Origin: CALMFT01 sp035333525
GTDB lineage: Bacteria > Patescibacteriota > Gracilibacteria > Absconditabacterales > Absconditicoccaceae
Assembly: GCA_035333525.1 (NCBI GenBank)
Contig: DAOQQF010000005.1
Span: 1 to 41,966, forward strand
Reading direction: 5' to 3'
DNA length: 41,966 nucleotides
Each line of letters begins with the position of its first letter. Position 1 is the stretch's first letter. Position numbers and translations under genes: made by a program. Below the pieces are notes generated by a model. It ran no database searches, had not been told where the DNA came from, and saw only the letters and a list, made by a program, of their open reading frames with translations. This document shows positions 11,821 to 24,070 of this stretch, piece by piece.

Positions 11821-12245
11821 ACAATTTAGAAGAGCTTTTAAAAGAAAATAGTAAAAAACTATTACTTGCGTTTTGATACCTAGAAGAATCCTATCGTGAT
11901 TGCTTATCGATTGATCCATCATATTCCAATAATAAAGAAGAACTAATATATTTAGAGGCGCTTACATCGAGATTTGAAAGATTCGTGGATATTATGCTCA
12001 GTAAATATATCAAATCAGTAGTGCTCTATGAATGATGACCAAGTGATGGCACAACGAAAGATATGCTTCTGTATTTGGAAAAAATGAAGCTCATTAGTAA
12101 CGCATATCATTGGGTTGAGATGAAAAATCTTAGAAATATGATTGCTCATGATTATCTCTATCAAGAAAATAGGATGATGAAAGAAGCTGTAGAAACATAT
12201 ATAAAACAAGATATCATACCTTTTATTAAAAAAATAAAAAAATAA
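11799..12245 (+). CDS. hepT: HepT-like HEPN-domain RNase toxin
   Basis: 148 residues, ATG at 11799-11801, TAA at 12243-12245. Mostly alpha-helical. The HEPN catalytic motif R-X4-H-X-Y is at residues 112-119 (RNMIAHDY), exactly the form in HepT toxins, where the Tyr is AMPylated by MntA and the Arg/His cut RNA. Three TGA glycines occur (residues 26, 79, 80). The upstream overlap with mntA and the shared family biology make the pairing convincing. The substrate is not visible; known HepT proteins cleave RNA, in some cases tRNA. Confidence 0.9.
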
Positions 12246-12297
12246 AAAAGTTATTTACATAATCTTTGTGTATTATTCTATCTAACCTACAAGTCTT

Positions 12298-13989
12298 ATG
12301 TCTACACTTTGCGATATTCTTTTCCCTGGGGTACCTACTATTCAGAGCATAATTAATCGTTACCCTGAAAGAAAAACTCCTATGGTGACTCGTATAGCAC
12401 CGAGTCCTACAGGTTTTTTGCATATATGATCAGTATATACCTGATTACTAAACCAAAAACTCGCTCATCAAGCAGGGGGAATTTTTTTTGTAAGAGTAGA
12501 AGATACCGATCAGGCAAGAAATAAAACTGATTATGAACTCCAACAGGGTTGAATTTATAGTATCATCAATGGATTAGAATTTTTTGATATACCTTGGAAT
12601 GAGGGCATCAACAAAAATAATGATGGAACATTTTCAGACATATGATCATACTGACCATACACCCAATCACATAGGTTAGAACTATATAAATCATGTGTTG
12701 CTTACCTTTTGGAAACAAACAAAGCATATGTATGTTTTATGACACCAGAAGAACTAGAACAACTCAGAACGAATCAACAACTTAGCAAACAACCGACTGG
12801 AGTTTATGGCTCCTATGCGCTAAATCGCAATCTATCTGAATCAGAAGTAATATCATATATATCTCAATGAAAACCATGGGTTATTAGACGAAAAGCTCCT
12901 TGTGGACCATGAACCAAAACAATGTTTCATGATGGTATTAAATGAGAGATAGAAATGGAAGATAATTTTATTGATCAAGTTGTATTTAAGTCGGATGGTT
13001 TCCCCACATATGCATTAGCACATATTGTAGATGACTATCTTATGGGAACAACTCATGTTATCAGAGCAGATGAGCGACTACCAAGTGTCCCTTTTCATAG
13101 ACAGCTATTTCAATGATTTTCAGATATTTTTACAAGATCATGACGATCATACAATCATTGCTCCCCAATTCAAAAACTTGACAATGGTAACAGACGCAAG
13201 CTCAGTAAAAGAAAAGATCCCGAAGCTGATGTGCAAGTTCTTATTGATAAATGATATCCTGCTGAAGGTATAAAAGTATATCTTATGTGCTTACTAAATA
13301 GTAACTTTGAAGAACGACGAAAAGAAAAAAATAAACCAATACATGATAATCAGAATATATCATATACCTCATACAATGATTTTACTATATCATTGGAAAA
13401 ATGCAACATATCAGGTGCTATTTTTGATATTGATAAGCTCAATCATATATGTTCAGAATATCTATCTATTATTTCTATTCCAACACTACTTGAAGAATTT
13501 AAAAACTACAATAATAGGTATAATAAAATAACCCTTAATGAACTAGATGAGAAACTTATTATAAAAGCACTCTCATGTGATCGTAACAAAAAACTCCATA
13601 CTACTTACCTTGATATAATGGACTATCTTGTTCCATTGATTCAGTGAACATGAATTATTGATCAAGAATTATTTCCAAATATTTTCTCTCAAACTATGAA
13701 GTCAGATATTATGACTGATTATGTGTCAATCATAGAGTCAATGTTTGATGTACATAATAACATAATTATATCCAAAGAGGAACGACGAGAAGAAACTAAA
13801 AAAATATGAATCAAACATGGCTTTGCTGGTAATAAAAAAGAATTTGAACAATGATGATTCATAGGTATGATCAGTGATATTGCTATGATGTTGAGAGTAT
13901 TACTTTATGGAAAACAACAGACTCCTGATCTTTATAATATGATTACTATTCTTGGTAAACAAGAAACAATAAAAAGATTGCAACAATAA
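12298..13989 (+). CDS. gltX: glutamyl-tRNA synthetase (class I)
   Basis: 563 residues, ATG at 12298, TAA at 13987-13989. It charges tRNA-Glu (in some bacteria also tRNA-Gln). The class I signatures are both present: RIAPSPTGFLHIGS (HIGS at 42-45, its Gly a TGA) and KLSKR at 301-305. FVRVEDTDQAR and the YTQSHRLELY region match the Glu-binding site. The C-terminal anticodon-binding half is long and Asn/Ile rich. Minus- and plus-strand fragments in this span are shadows; the frame is continuous once TGA is read as Gly. A mobile element begins 9 bp after the stop. Confidence 0.97.
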
Positions 13990-13997
13990 GTAGTAAA

Positions 13998-14221
13998 GAA
14001 ACCTTAGGAAATAATACCAATTAAGTATCAAAAGAGAACTATGATTTTGGTAAATGGAAGAGGTCCCGAAGTCTCGGGATAGATATCCTCGGGAAGAGCT
14101 CGTCGAATGAAGATTTATCCGCTGAAAACTGGGCTTGCCCGCTGAAGACGGGTTATACAAGACCAAAGGATTTGATATTATAGGTAGTTTTTCATGAATT
14201 GAGAGTTTTTCCCCAGCTTCC
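13998..14221 (+). mobile_element. MITE-like element, copy A (internally deleted)
   Basis: 224 bp bounded by GAAACCTTAGGAAA on the left and TTTTCCCCAGCTTCC on the right, imperfect inverted repeats of one another. It is flanked by a direct 4-bp duplication TAAA (13994-13997 and 14222-14225). It shares its left 50 bp and right 90 bp with copy B at 29550 but lacks about 130 bp of the middle and has a private insertion near 14120-14155. The TCCCGA/TCGGGA palindrome is kept, with a different loop. It lies between gltX and the ybaK-type gene. Confidence 0.8.
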
Positions 14222-14261
14222 TAAACTATAATGCAAAAATAATAATTATAAAAAACTCGTC

Positions 14262-14729
14262 ATGACCGTCCAACAATTTCTTACCCATCATCATATCACT
14301 TTTCAAGAGTTCTCTCATCCTCCACTTTTTACTGTAGAGCAAGCAAAAGAACGAGAAGAAAAAATACCAGGTATGCATACCAAAAATATTTTTGTTAAAA
14401 TTAAAAAATGACCATGTGTTATGATCACCATCAGAGCAGATAAAAAACTTGATACTAAGATGTTTAAACTACAAACCTGAATAAAAGATTTTTCCTTCGC
14501 TACGAGCAATGAACTTATGAATGAAATACACATTACTCCTGGCTCAGTAGGTATTTTTTGACTGATTAATAACCCTCAGATTATCCTTTATATCGATCAA
14601 GATATACGAGATGCGTCACAGGCATGATGGCATCCCAATATCAATACTTCTACGATCGTACTTACCAAACAATGATTGGTAGAATATCTCTGTGCTTGTA
14701 ATATTACCCATAAAGTAATTATCTTATAA
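14262..14729 (+). CDS. YbaK/ProX-family aminoacyl-tRNA deacylase
   Basis: 155 residues, ATG at 14262, TAA at 14727-14729. These enzymes hydrolyse mischarged tRNA (for example Ala-tRNA-Pro or Cys-tRNA-Pro) and act as trans-editing factors. FQEFSHPPLFTVEQA, the TKNIFVK segment with Lys, and GSVGIFGLINNP near residue 105 match the PrdX/ProXp-ala type, whose motif reads GSVSPFGL. The Gly of the last motif is TGA. It follows copy A of the mobile element, which therefore occupies its promoter region, and converges on the gene ending at 14748 with 18 bp between. Confidence 0.85.
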
Positions 14730-14747
14730 GTATCACCAACAAGCACA

Positions 14748-15464
14748 TTAAAGACCAAAATTAATGCTTATTAATTGATACATTCATCGTCAAATCAATG
14801 AACATAGTAAGGTGACTCATATACTAGCATACCATGTTTTATTTTTGACATAAGTCATAGATAATGCAATTAAACCTAGTATGGATATAAGAATATGATT
14901 ATAGTGCAACATTGGTAATCGCAACTGTTGAATACTATATAAACCGATAAGAGCTATTAATAAACCTCATGTACTTACTCATCACACATAATACAAAAAA
15001 GATGATATTCATGAACCCATACCATGAGAGCGACTACGCAGTATATTTATTAAAGACGTAAATTGATTTCATAATTTAGCTATCATATACTCATAAGAAG
15101 ATCATCAACTAATTTTATTGAGACCTTGATGACGAGCAAGTCTTTGATTATTGAGCATTGTATGAAGCTCGTTAGTAAACTGTTGTAATGGTTTATTTGA
15201 TTCATCCAAAGTAATCTTTTTGGCATACTCATTTTCAAGTATTTCCATCTTTGAGATTAACTGACTTGATAGTTTTTTTACTTCATCATACTTTCATTGC
15301 TCCTGAAGAGAACTCAGATCATGAATCCAACTTACAATAACATCCAATTCACGAGGATCAATATATCCAGTAAATCTATGAATAAAATCCTGACCATCAT
15401 TGGTAAGTGAAGCGACTAAATCGGTAAGTTCATTATGAGGAGTTTTATCTATTTTTTCTGTCAT
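14748..15464 (-). CDS. hypothetical membrane protein with helical N-terminus
   Basis: 238 residues, ATG at 15462-15464, TAA at 14748-14750. Residues 1-130 are hydrophilic and helical, with probable coiled coil around 45-110. From about 155 onward there are three hydrophobic segments (SSFLYYVGGVSTGGLLIALIG, HILISILGLIALSM, SIGVTLLCSLIGRGM) with TGA-encoded glycines. No family recognised. The start overlaps the end of the upstream gene by 16 bp, so the two are probably cotranscribed and translationally coupled. Confidence 0.6.
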
Positions 15465-16036
15465 GAGGGATTATTTGAAGATAAAATTTTTTTTAATTGG
15501 ATATAATAAGGATTACCATTTTTGGAATATAATAGATCAGTTTTTTGTTCATTATCATTATTTATAGCTTTTTGATGTATTAATAATTGTTCCATATGAG
15601 CCATCAATCAATGTAAGGTTACTAATAAAATAGTATATAAATTCATATCATTCAGAGAAAATTCATGATCTGTGAATTTATTATATGAAAATGTGGACAA
15701 CGTTGAAAAGGGATAGAATTTATCACCCGCATTTTTTTTAATAAGAATATCAATATGGTCATTTATCGTCGAAAATATATATGATATACTATCAAAATTA
15801 TTCTCATTGAATTTATGAGCAATAAATTCTTTTATAGCAGTAAGAAATGCGTTATTTACAACATAGATTCATCACTTCTCAAATTGTTTATCTTGATAAA
15901 AAATAGTAATTACTTTTTCTAAACATCATAAAATATTTTTACCATCATCACCAAAATTCGTTACCTCTTTAATTTTTAAGAGTAATTGTTCTTTGTTTTG
16001 AGCAATATTTATATCTGATAAAATAATATTTTTCAT
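15449..16036 (-). CDS. hypothetical soluble protein
   Basis: 195 residues, ATG at 16034-16036, TAG at 15449-15451. Asn/Ile/Lys-rich, mostly helical by composition, with no signal peptide or membrane segment and no motif I recognise. A Gly-Gly pair in FEKGGIYVV and two other glycines are TGA. It overlaps the 14748-15464 gene by 16 bp and starts 63 bp after the TraG-like gene, so it probably belongs to that transcript. A role alongside the ATPase is possible but not shown. Confidence 0.55.
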
Positions 16037-16098
16037 AGGTACGTGAAGTAATAAAACATATGATGATTATATTTATGAAGCAATTTACTCTCATAATC

Positions 16099-19000
16099 CT
16101 ATCAATCTCCAGCAGTTGCTATTACTCATGATTGATCAGACACAGAATCAGTCGGTTGCTCTATATCAGTATCAGTTTGATTATCTGAAATCTGATTATC
16201 TCACGATTCTTGTTCATCTGCTTTAGATTCGTCCAAGTCCAATCAAATTCTAGCTCATATTTCAGCTTCTACATATTTACGATCACGCCCATATTTAAGT
16301 GCTGAATATTGTTTCAAAACATCACGTACTTTTTCATTTTTGTAATCTTCAGACCAAATAGTATCCAAACTAAATACACGACTAGTGGCATTATCAATAT
16401 TGAGTTTTGTATAGGTTTTAAAATTACTAATACCTATGATATCCTGACCAGTCAGCACAGGAGCATACTCTTTTTCTAAAAATTCAGCATCTGGAGCACC
16501 AATCTTGAATGATTGAATTGTACCAACGTTACCAAAAACAGCATCTTTCACTGATTTTTTTCATCATTGTGTTTCTCCAATATTGTTTGAAGCTCCTCAA
16601 TCAAGTTGAGCAATATATTGGTGAGCCATAACCAAATTAAGATGATATTTACGTGCTTCTGAGAGAATATCAGCAAATGTATTGGTAACAAAATTTTGAA
16701 ACTCATCAACATAAAGATAAAAATCTTTTCTTTGATCTTCATCAATATCAGCACGAGACATTGCTCCATTTGCAATCTGACTTACAACAATCATACCCAA
16801 TAATTGAGTATTTAAATCACCTATCTTACCTTTTGAAAGATTCACCAAAAGGATTTTACCTTCATCCATAATTTTACGAAAATTGAATACTGACTTAGTT
16901 TGACCAATAATATTTCTAATAAGACTATTGGTAGTAAAAGAAACAAACTTAGCAGTCAAATAAGGGATAATTTCTTCTTTTTCTCTGTCACCAATAGAGG
17001 CATATGTTCTCTCCCAAAAGTTACGAACCATAGGATTTTTAATCTTACTTACCTTATATTCACGAAATGCCTCATCAGTAAAGAGTCTTGGTATGTCAAT
17101 CAATGTAGCTCATTCTTCCATATCTTCAAGCAACGTCAGTGATCAAAATTTGAAATACTCTTGGAGTCTAGGACCAAATATCTCAGGACCAAACATCTTG
17201 AGAAACATCTCAGTAGCGTCGTTTACTACTCTATCTGCTTGAGAGTAATCAGTAATATTATATAAATTAAGCCCAATTGGTCTATCAGCATTACCTGCAT
17301 CAAAATAAATCACATCTTTTGCACGAGAAGCAGGAATATAACTCAAGATTTCTTCAACTAAATCACCATGTGGGTCTATAACACAAAATCCATCACCATT
17401 CCAAGCATCCTGTCTTGCTAAAAATCAAAGCAAAACTGACTTACCTCATCATGATTTTCAGATGATATAATGATGTCTTGATCTATCTTTACGTTTAATA
17501 TAAACGGGTGTAAAATTATTTCTATATACATTTACTCATACTAATGCTGCATCTTTAAATATCTTTAGTCAAACTCTTTTTTGTTTGGTTACCTTTTTAA
17601 TAAATTTTCCTTGTTCGGTAGTTACTATCAATGACTGATCTATCGTTTTGTGTTTAATAGAATCAAATGGTATCAGATTATCAATAGTATCAACAGTCTC
17701 CCCGTATGCTCGAGAATCTTTTGGAAACAAAAGTGGAATCTTCCCATGTAGATATCATTCACTAATAGAACCACTTACCACATAACCTGTTGGTTCTTTT
17801 GGTTTATATAAATTATCAGGTCATGCTAACACTTTATAGTCCATCCATTTTATCGAAGGTGATCTATTGAATGCACCATCAGGAAAATGAAAGATTGAAG
17901 TCAGTTGATTTTCAGTAAATACGTTTGATTTAAAGAAAAACGAAACAGATGATATTCAATAAAGAAACTTCCAAATAGGTTTTAGAATTCGACCAAAGAT
18001 ATCAGCTTTCCATTCATTAAGATCCAATTCATTATTGAACTCATCTTTATAAATATTAAATATTCCAACCATATTACGAATATTTGATTTTGGTTTATCG
18101 TGTTCTGAACTACTCGAGACCAAATACAAATTACACTCAAAAGCATGCCTACCAGCCTCTTCACCCATAACATTGAGTGCATCTTCTTTTGCCTTGGTCA
18201 TACGGACGAAATCTTTTCATCATTCTTGGTATTTATCATTATTACCAGGAACATCTTTTTTTTTACCGAATAATATAAAATCAAAGATACCAAATGGTAA
18301 TCCAACAATCTTCTTGAATACACTATCAGGATTAATGTAATTTTTATCATTACGATATAGTCATTCTGCTCGTCTCTGAGCTCTCTTATTAAATTTTGAT
18401 CCACATGGTCTAGCTTGTATCACAATATCAAATGTATCACTATCACCTAGTTCTCACATACTATCAATTACATTATTTATGGGATCATCCTCAATTTGTT
18501 TGAAGGTCTTGATTGGGAATACAATATCTTTCTTTGGTTCCAAGGGAACAATATCTCGATAAGCATGAGCAAAATAAGCTGGTTTAGTAATTGTCTCAAT
18601 ACTAGTATCTGGGTACTGAGCCGAGATAGCCGACTGAATAATTTCTTGGTATTCTGGGTAGGTCGCAACAATAAAGTATACCAATCATTGTTCGTAGTGT
18701 AAATTGACCATAAATTTTGCCTTGGCAAAAAAATAATTGGACAACGTATCAGCAACTCACAACTCACCAAGTTTATGTAATGATCTAAATACTTGACTCA
18801 TACGACCAATTTTTTCTTTCATATCTTTACTAATCTCACGCTCTTTTTCTCTATCTCATTTACTATCGCCTCTAGGAGCAAGAACCTTGAGATAAACCAT
18901 CCTATGGGCATTAAAAAAATCATACATCAACTGAAATATATACCTCATCATACGAAGTAACCCATATATGATAAGCAGACCAATGAGTACAAACATAACA

Positions 19001-19449
19001 TCCCACGCATATCCAATCAGATTATCTTTGGTATATCGCACTGATGATTCAACTTGCTGAGGTTTTGATACAGTCGCTATAACTCATGTTGACTGTGTAG
19101 AATCTATTTTTTTGGAGCGTTGCGGTGATGACAATGAAGATCATCATAAACCAACCTGTTTTTTGATATACTCCCAAAATGATGATGTTCATGAGGTTTT
19201 TTGTAATAATCACACATCTTTGATATCAGCACTAGCATGGATTCAGGAATTATCTTCAAAGGTTTCATTCAAGTTGATACTATCAATAAACGCTTTAACA
19301 TTAGATGATCCACCAAAAGCCTGTATACACTCCGATTTGGAGTCTCACCAGGCACTTGTGGTTAATTGAGACAATGGTATATATTGGCCACGAGATTGCA
19401 CCAATACTGTCTGCTTTAGAAGCAATTTACATGATTCAAGTGAACTCAT
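16099..19449 (-). CDS. large TraG/VirD4-like (HerA-FtsK superfamily) membrane-anchored ATPase
   Basis: 1116 residues, ATG at 19447-19449, TAG at 16099-16101. There is one hydrophobic segment around residues 138-175 (YAWDVMFVLIGLLIIYGLL). Walker A GKSGGGKS is at 664-671, with three of its glycines from TGA, followed by CVIDPHGDLVEEIL. Walker B is in FYLYVDEFQNF near residue 910, and SEARKYHLNLVMAHQY after it is the TraG/VirD4 sensor region. These ATPases couple DNA or protein substrates to type IV secretion channels or pump DNA. CPR genomes often carry long versions without a full conjugation set, and no relaxase is visible here. The acidic tail (DESKADEQES and onward) is low complexity. The fragments at 16255-18770 are pieces of this one gene. 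Confidence 0.85.
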
Positions 19450-19585
19450 AAATGTCTTATTATCAAAATAATAGATGATATAACAAGGAAAAACATTATG
19501 TATCAAAACTATTGATCAATAATATTATAATCCCCACTATTCTTCTTTTCTTATGATAATCAAAACATCCAAAAAATGCAAATTT

Positions 19586-20830
19586 CTATATATCTTTAAT
19601 TATTATTCATCATTGTTGGGTCTGTTGTAATACCGATGAGGTCCAAAATGGATATAGTAACGCCCAATCAAATACCGAATAAACACCTCACAAAAAAGCA
19701 TTTTGCATACAAATCAGATTATCAAGCATACAAGCTAACGCATATCATGTTGGAAAACTAATGTAGGTGGCTCATCGACACGGTGTTCATTCAAGCGATC
19801 TTCGTCCTTGATAATCAAAAGAAATAGTTTTCTGATAGTGTCATGACTCGAATCATGCTGATATAATTGCCCCAAAATACAGTGTATCAATGTGATGATG
19901 GGTATACGCTTCAATCATTTGTTTCCTAGTAGCAGTAGGAAGAGCTTGTTTTATGATAAGTTCTTTGAATGTTTGTGATAAGCCATCAATCAATACATCA
20001 GACAAAAGACCAAAATCATAAAGCGTCTTGAGTTGTTGAACCTCACCTCATCATGTATACATCTTACATGAGACAATATGAGGATACTGATCATAAATAC
20101 TCATCAACTCCTCCTGAAATAACGGATAATGATTCATAATAAAATCATTAACACCATACTCATCCTTGTACACTAGTCTTTGTTTCATATCATTTGCAAA
20201 AGGTCTACAAGAGATCTTCCTACCATTTTCAATTCGAACTGGATCGGTAGTAAGTTCTTGAATAGCGGTTTGTGGAGACCATGAGGGCAACGCATGATCA
20301 GTATAAAGTTGCTCTTGGAGTATAATAGAAACGTCTGAAAGCGTTTGATGAGGATGATCATAGATAAGCTGAGCCAAGACACATTCAGTCAATCAGGGAG
20401 AAACTCATGCATTGATCAGAGCAATCTTTCATATGTTTGCAAAGGAGTCATGATGGATACGCTGAGGAAAGGAAACACGACCCAACATATCGGAGGTAAT
20501 CAGTGAAGCTAAATCAATATAGTGAGAACCGACTATCAATGCAACTTGCATCATTATATCGTTGTATTCAGGCAAACTAGACTGTACAATATAATCCAAA
20601 CCACCAAACATTGTTTTAATAGTATCTTGATGGGTAAGATCCAACGTGGTCACATCACATTTCACGAGTGTAACATTATGAAGTATGTCATCACCATAAT
20701 CCATACGAACTCTATCAGGATTACGAACATACACAGTCCACAAAACATCATAACGAGGTTTGATCATGGTAAAAGCTTGTTTAATCACAAAGCCCACCGC
20801 CCCAAAACCAACTAAACCAATATGAACCAT
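19586..20830 (-). CDS. saccharopine-dehydrogenase-like NAD(P)-binding protein
   Basis: 414 residues from ATG at 20828-20830 to TAG at 19586-19588. A GTG at 20876-20878 would add 16 residues and overlap trxB, but the ATG places the Rossmann motif GLVGFGAVG right at the N-terminus, as in the family. LDYIVQSSLPEYN and INAGVSPGLTE match the saccharopine dehydrogenase / carboxynorspermidine-synthase-like fold (compare the GxxPG loop). The C-terminal part is Gly rich through TGA. The substrate is not evident, and no lysine or polyamine pathway genes are nearby. The gap downstream to the TraG-like gene (19450-19585) shows no gene. Confidence 0.75.
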
Positions 20831-20861
20831 AACACAAAGAAAGATTAAATAAAAACAATTA

Positions 20862-21815
20862 TTATTCTCTCCCTTCACTCAACCACTTTTCTGCCTCTAG
20901 TGCTGCCATACATCATGTTCATGCAGATGTAATAGCTTGACGATATACCTTGTCAGCAACATCACCTGCGGCAAATACGCCAGACACCGATGTCTTGGTA
21001 TTGGTTGCAACAATATATCCATGTTCATCTACCACAACCTGTCATTCCAAAAATCACGTATTAGGAGTATGTCCTATTGCAAAAAATAATCATCCCACAT
21101 CCAACGTCTTGGTACTTTTTGTCTGATTATCGCTTATTTCCAATGATTTTAAAATCTCGCCATCACCATCAGCTTTGATACACTCAGTATTCCATAAGAT
21201 AGTAATCTTTGGATTTGATAAAACCCTCTCTTGCATTGCTTTACTTGCACGAAGTTTGTCAGATCTGACCAGAAGATATACATGAGATCAAAATTTAGAA
21301 AGATGCATAGCTTCTTCCATAGCAACATCTCCACCACCTATCACAGCAAGCGGTTTATTACGAAAAAGCGGTAATGCCCCATCGCACACTGCACATCAGC
21401 TTATACCATTATTTCGATAGGTTTTCAATCATGGTATTTCCAGCTTTTTAGCAGTTGCTCATGTAGCTATGATAAGTGTTTGAGTTTTGTAGGCATGACC
21501 TTGAGCATATACTATCAATGCACGATCAGAATTATTTCTTGAAAGATCTACACGATCAACCGTTTGTGTGAGAATAGTAGTTCACGAACGAATACTTTGT
21601 TCTCTCATTTGATTCATAAGTTGAGTTCCATCAATACCGTGAGGGAAACCAGGAAAATTCTCAACTTCTGTCGTTGTAGTGAGTTGTCATCAAGCAGCAA
21701 CATCACCAGCAAAAAAACCTTCAAACATTAATGGATTAAGATTTGCTCTAGCAGCATAAATAGCAGCAGTATGACCAGCAGGACCAGATCATATGATAAT
21801 CAGAGAATACATCAT
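20862..21815 (-). CDS. trxB: thioredoxin reductase
   Basis: 317 residues, ATG at 21813-21815 (a second ATG follows directly), TAA at 20862-20864. It reduces thioredoxin with NADPH through FAD and a redox disulfide. The FAD site is GSGPAGHTAA, the active-site pair is CAVC at 141-144 followed by DGA, the NADPH-binding region is VIGGGDVAMEEA, and the closing FAD motif is GVFAAGDVAD. Length and motif order are standard. GSG, GGQ and the Gly before CAVC include TGA codons. The gene could supply electrons to the extracytoplasmic thioredoxin-fold protein at 38661, but that is speculation. Confidence 0.97.
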
Positions 21816-21854
21816 ACTATACAACTAAAATAAATAAAACAAAAACAACGAATA

Positions 21855-22991
21855 TTACTCCCCAATCCGATCCCATAACGTATCAGGAGTAATAACTTTA
21901 TAAGTTGCATGGGGATAAGTATCGGAAAATTGTTTTGGACAAGATCATTTTCATTTAATAGACCACTTTATTTCATATCATTCTATCATATGATTTTGCC
22001 ATTCAATATAATCTATTTCACGTTGATTACGTGATCTCCAAAATCAACGTTGTGTAAAATAATGATTGTATGTAATCCATTTTAATCTCTCAATAATACA
22101 ATAATTTTCTCGTAATGCTCATATGTCAGATCTAATATCAAGAGATGTATATGCAGATAAAAGTGAATTTCTTATTCATAAATCATAAAAATATATTTTT
22201 TTTCATTTAATAATTTCATTTCTAGGATTAGAACTATAACTAGGAAGGCGAAAAATAACAAAAGTTTTTTCCAACAAATCGATATATTTTTCAACACTCT
22301 GAGTATGTAATCATAATTTTTGTCATAATTCATAATATGAGACTTCTGAACCGATTTGTAATGCCAATAATTGTAATAAATCAATTAATTTTTGAGATTT
22401 TTGAAGACGATCAAATGAAAGAATATCTTTATAAAGATAACTTTGTGTCAAAGTATCCAATAAATCTCTTTGAGTATCTCCATGTTGGTCTATAATTCAA
22501 GGATACATTCACGTAATCATAAATTCTTTCAAACGCTCTTTTGCAACAATAAAACCATGTTTTGTAATAACTTCTCACAATGATAGAGGAAATAATGTAT
22601 ACACTACTACTCTTCAAGTTAATGATTCACTAATAGTATTAGCAAGGTCAAAACTACTTGATCAGGTAGCAATAATTTGACCTGACCATCAACTATCATA
22701 TAAAACTTTTAAATGAAGACCTATATTTGATATTCTTTGAGCTTCATCAATAAATAAAATATCTTTTCATTGAACGATTCTTTCTATACGAGCACCATCT
22801 GCAAATGCTAAATCTGTATGATGATAAAGTTTATCCCCACTCATCATGATGACTTTTTCACCATATGGTCTTACAATTTCTTGGATAAGGGTAGTTTTCC
22901 CAACCTGTCTTGGCCCATATAGTATAATAATTTTACCTCCAAATAAAGAGTTCTTTATTTGTGATGCAATCATACGATTATAAAAATACAT
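21855..22991 (-). CDS. AAA+ ATPase, DUF4143 family (COG1373-like)
   Basis: 378 residues, ATG at 22989-22991, TAA at 21855-21857. Walker A GPRQVGKT is at about 25-32, Walker B is ILFIDEAQ, and ATGSSSF is the sensor-like motif. The C-terminal DUF4143 region includes LLALQIGSEVSYYELGQ, VEKYIDLLEKTFVIF and IYFYDLGIRN. Near the end, REIDYIEW followed by YEIKW is the degenerate nuclease-like strand pair of this family. Function is unknown; such genes are common, mobile and often strain-variable. A paralogue is at 40422-41684. The 95 bp upstream (22992-23086) are almost pure A/T. Confidence 0.88.
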
Positions 22992-23086
22992 AGTTATTTT
23001 TATAATATAATATAAAAATATATATTTATATATATAATCAAATGAAGAAATAAATCAAGTTATTTGTTTTTATGTTTATTAGCTTT

Positions 23087-24025
23087 TTATATCTTTACTC
23101 TCCCTTTTGGTGTTCTATCAATATATCCAAGTTTGACCAATAATGGTTCGATCTCCTCTTCAACAGTTTGTTCATCCAATCAAAGTTTGACTGCGATTGT
23201 ATTGAGTGACATAGGTTTGGTGGTATGGTCAAAGAGTTCTAAGTACGCTCTATGTAAGGAATTAAGTCATCATTCATGAGTATTATTCCATACAGCAAAA
23301 GACTCTATGATCGTTGGTGAAATAACAAGTTGAGTATGATGAGCATTGAGGTAGTCGTATAATCTCACGCATCCATTGTACAGTTCTCTTGGTATTGTTT
23401 CTAATAATCTTGCAAATATCACAACATCAAGCGGTTCGTATGATACTCATAGCTTGGTCAAATAATATCAGAGTATCTTTTGTTTTTCAGTATCAGTATA
23501 ATCCGCAAAGTGAAACTTATAGACAAACCTTGATTTGAGTGGTTTACTAAGGTGATCTGATTTAGTTGTTGCTCCTATGAGTGTAAATGGCTGAAGCGGG
23601 ATAGAAACATGTCCACCATCGGGCATAACCATATCAATACGATAATCCTCCATTGCTGTATAAAGCATTTCCTCCAGTTTGGGTGGTAAACGATGAATCT
23701 CATCAATAAATAACACATCACCATGAGACAAACTATTGAGCATAGAAATAACATCAGCAGGTTTTGATAAGGCATATGCTGTAACCACCTTACAATGAGT
23801 ACCCATATCATAAGCTATAATCTGAGCCAGTGTTGTTTTACCATATCACGCAGGACCAAGTAATAACATATGACCCAAAACTCTCTCAGATTTTTTGCTT
23901 GAAGCAATAGCAGTTTGAACCACTCTGGTAATTTCGTGTTGTCAGACAAAATCGCGAAAACTCATTGGTCTATAATCAACCTTGGTGGATGTTGCGGCAG
24001 TGGTATCTATTTTTTTGACCTGCAT
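23087..24025 (-). CDS. ruvB: Holliday junction branch migration DNA helicase RuvB
   Basis: 312 residues, ATG at 24023-24025, TAA at 23087-23089. The N-terminal YRPMSFRDFVGQHE is the RuvB entry motif. Walker A is GPAGYGKTT (more often GPPGLGKTT), Walker B VLFIDEIHRL, and sensor 1 IGATTKSDHLSKPLKSRF. The C-terminal winged helix ends RTPKGRV, as in most RuvB proteins. It forms hexameric rings that drive branch migration with RuvA; no ruvA or ruvC is in the window. The first Gly of the pair in GPAGYGKT context and the VGQ glycine are TGA. Confidence 0.96.
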
Positions 24026-24070
24026 AGAAAAAATATCATAGTATAATAAAGATAAAGATTCAAACAATAC

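Noticed and set aside
13031..13273. 80-residue ORF inside gltX
   Set aside because: Out-of-frame shadow; the gltX frame is continuous here and carries the KLSKR motif.
16099..19449. Cluster of broken ATPase pseudogenes
   Set aside because: The breaks are all TGA; in table 25 a single intact 1116-residue frame results with complete Walker motifs.
20831..20878. GTG-started N-terminal extension of the saccharopine-dehydrogenase-like protein
   Set aside because: It would overlap trxB and put 16 odd residues before the Rossmann motif; ATG at 20830 fits the family better.
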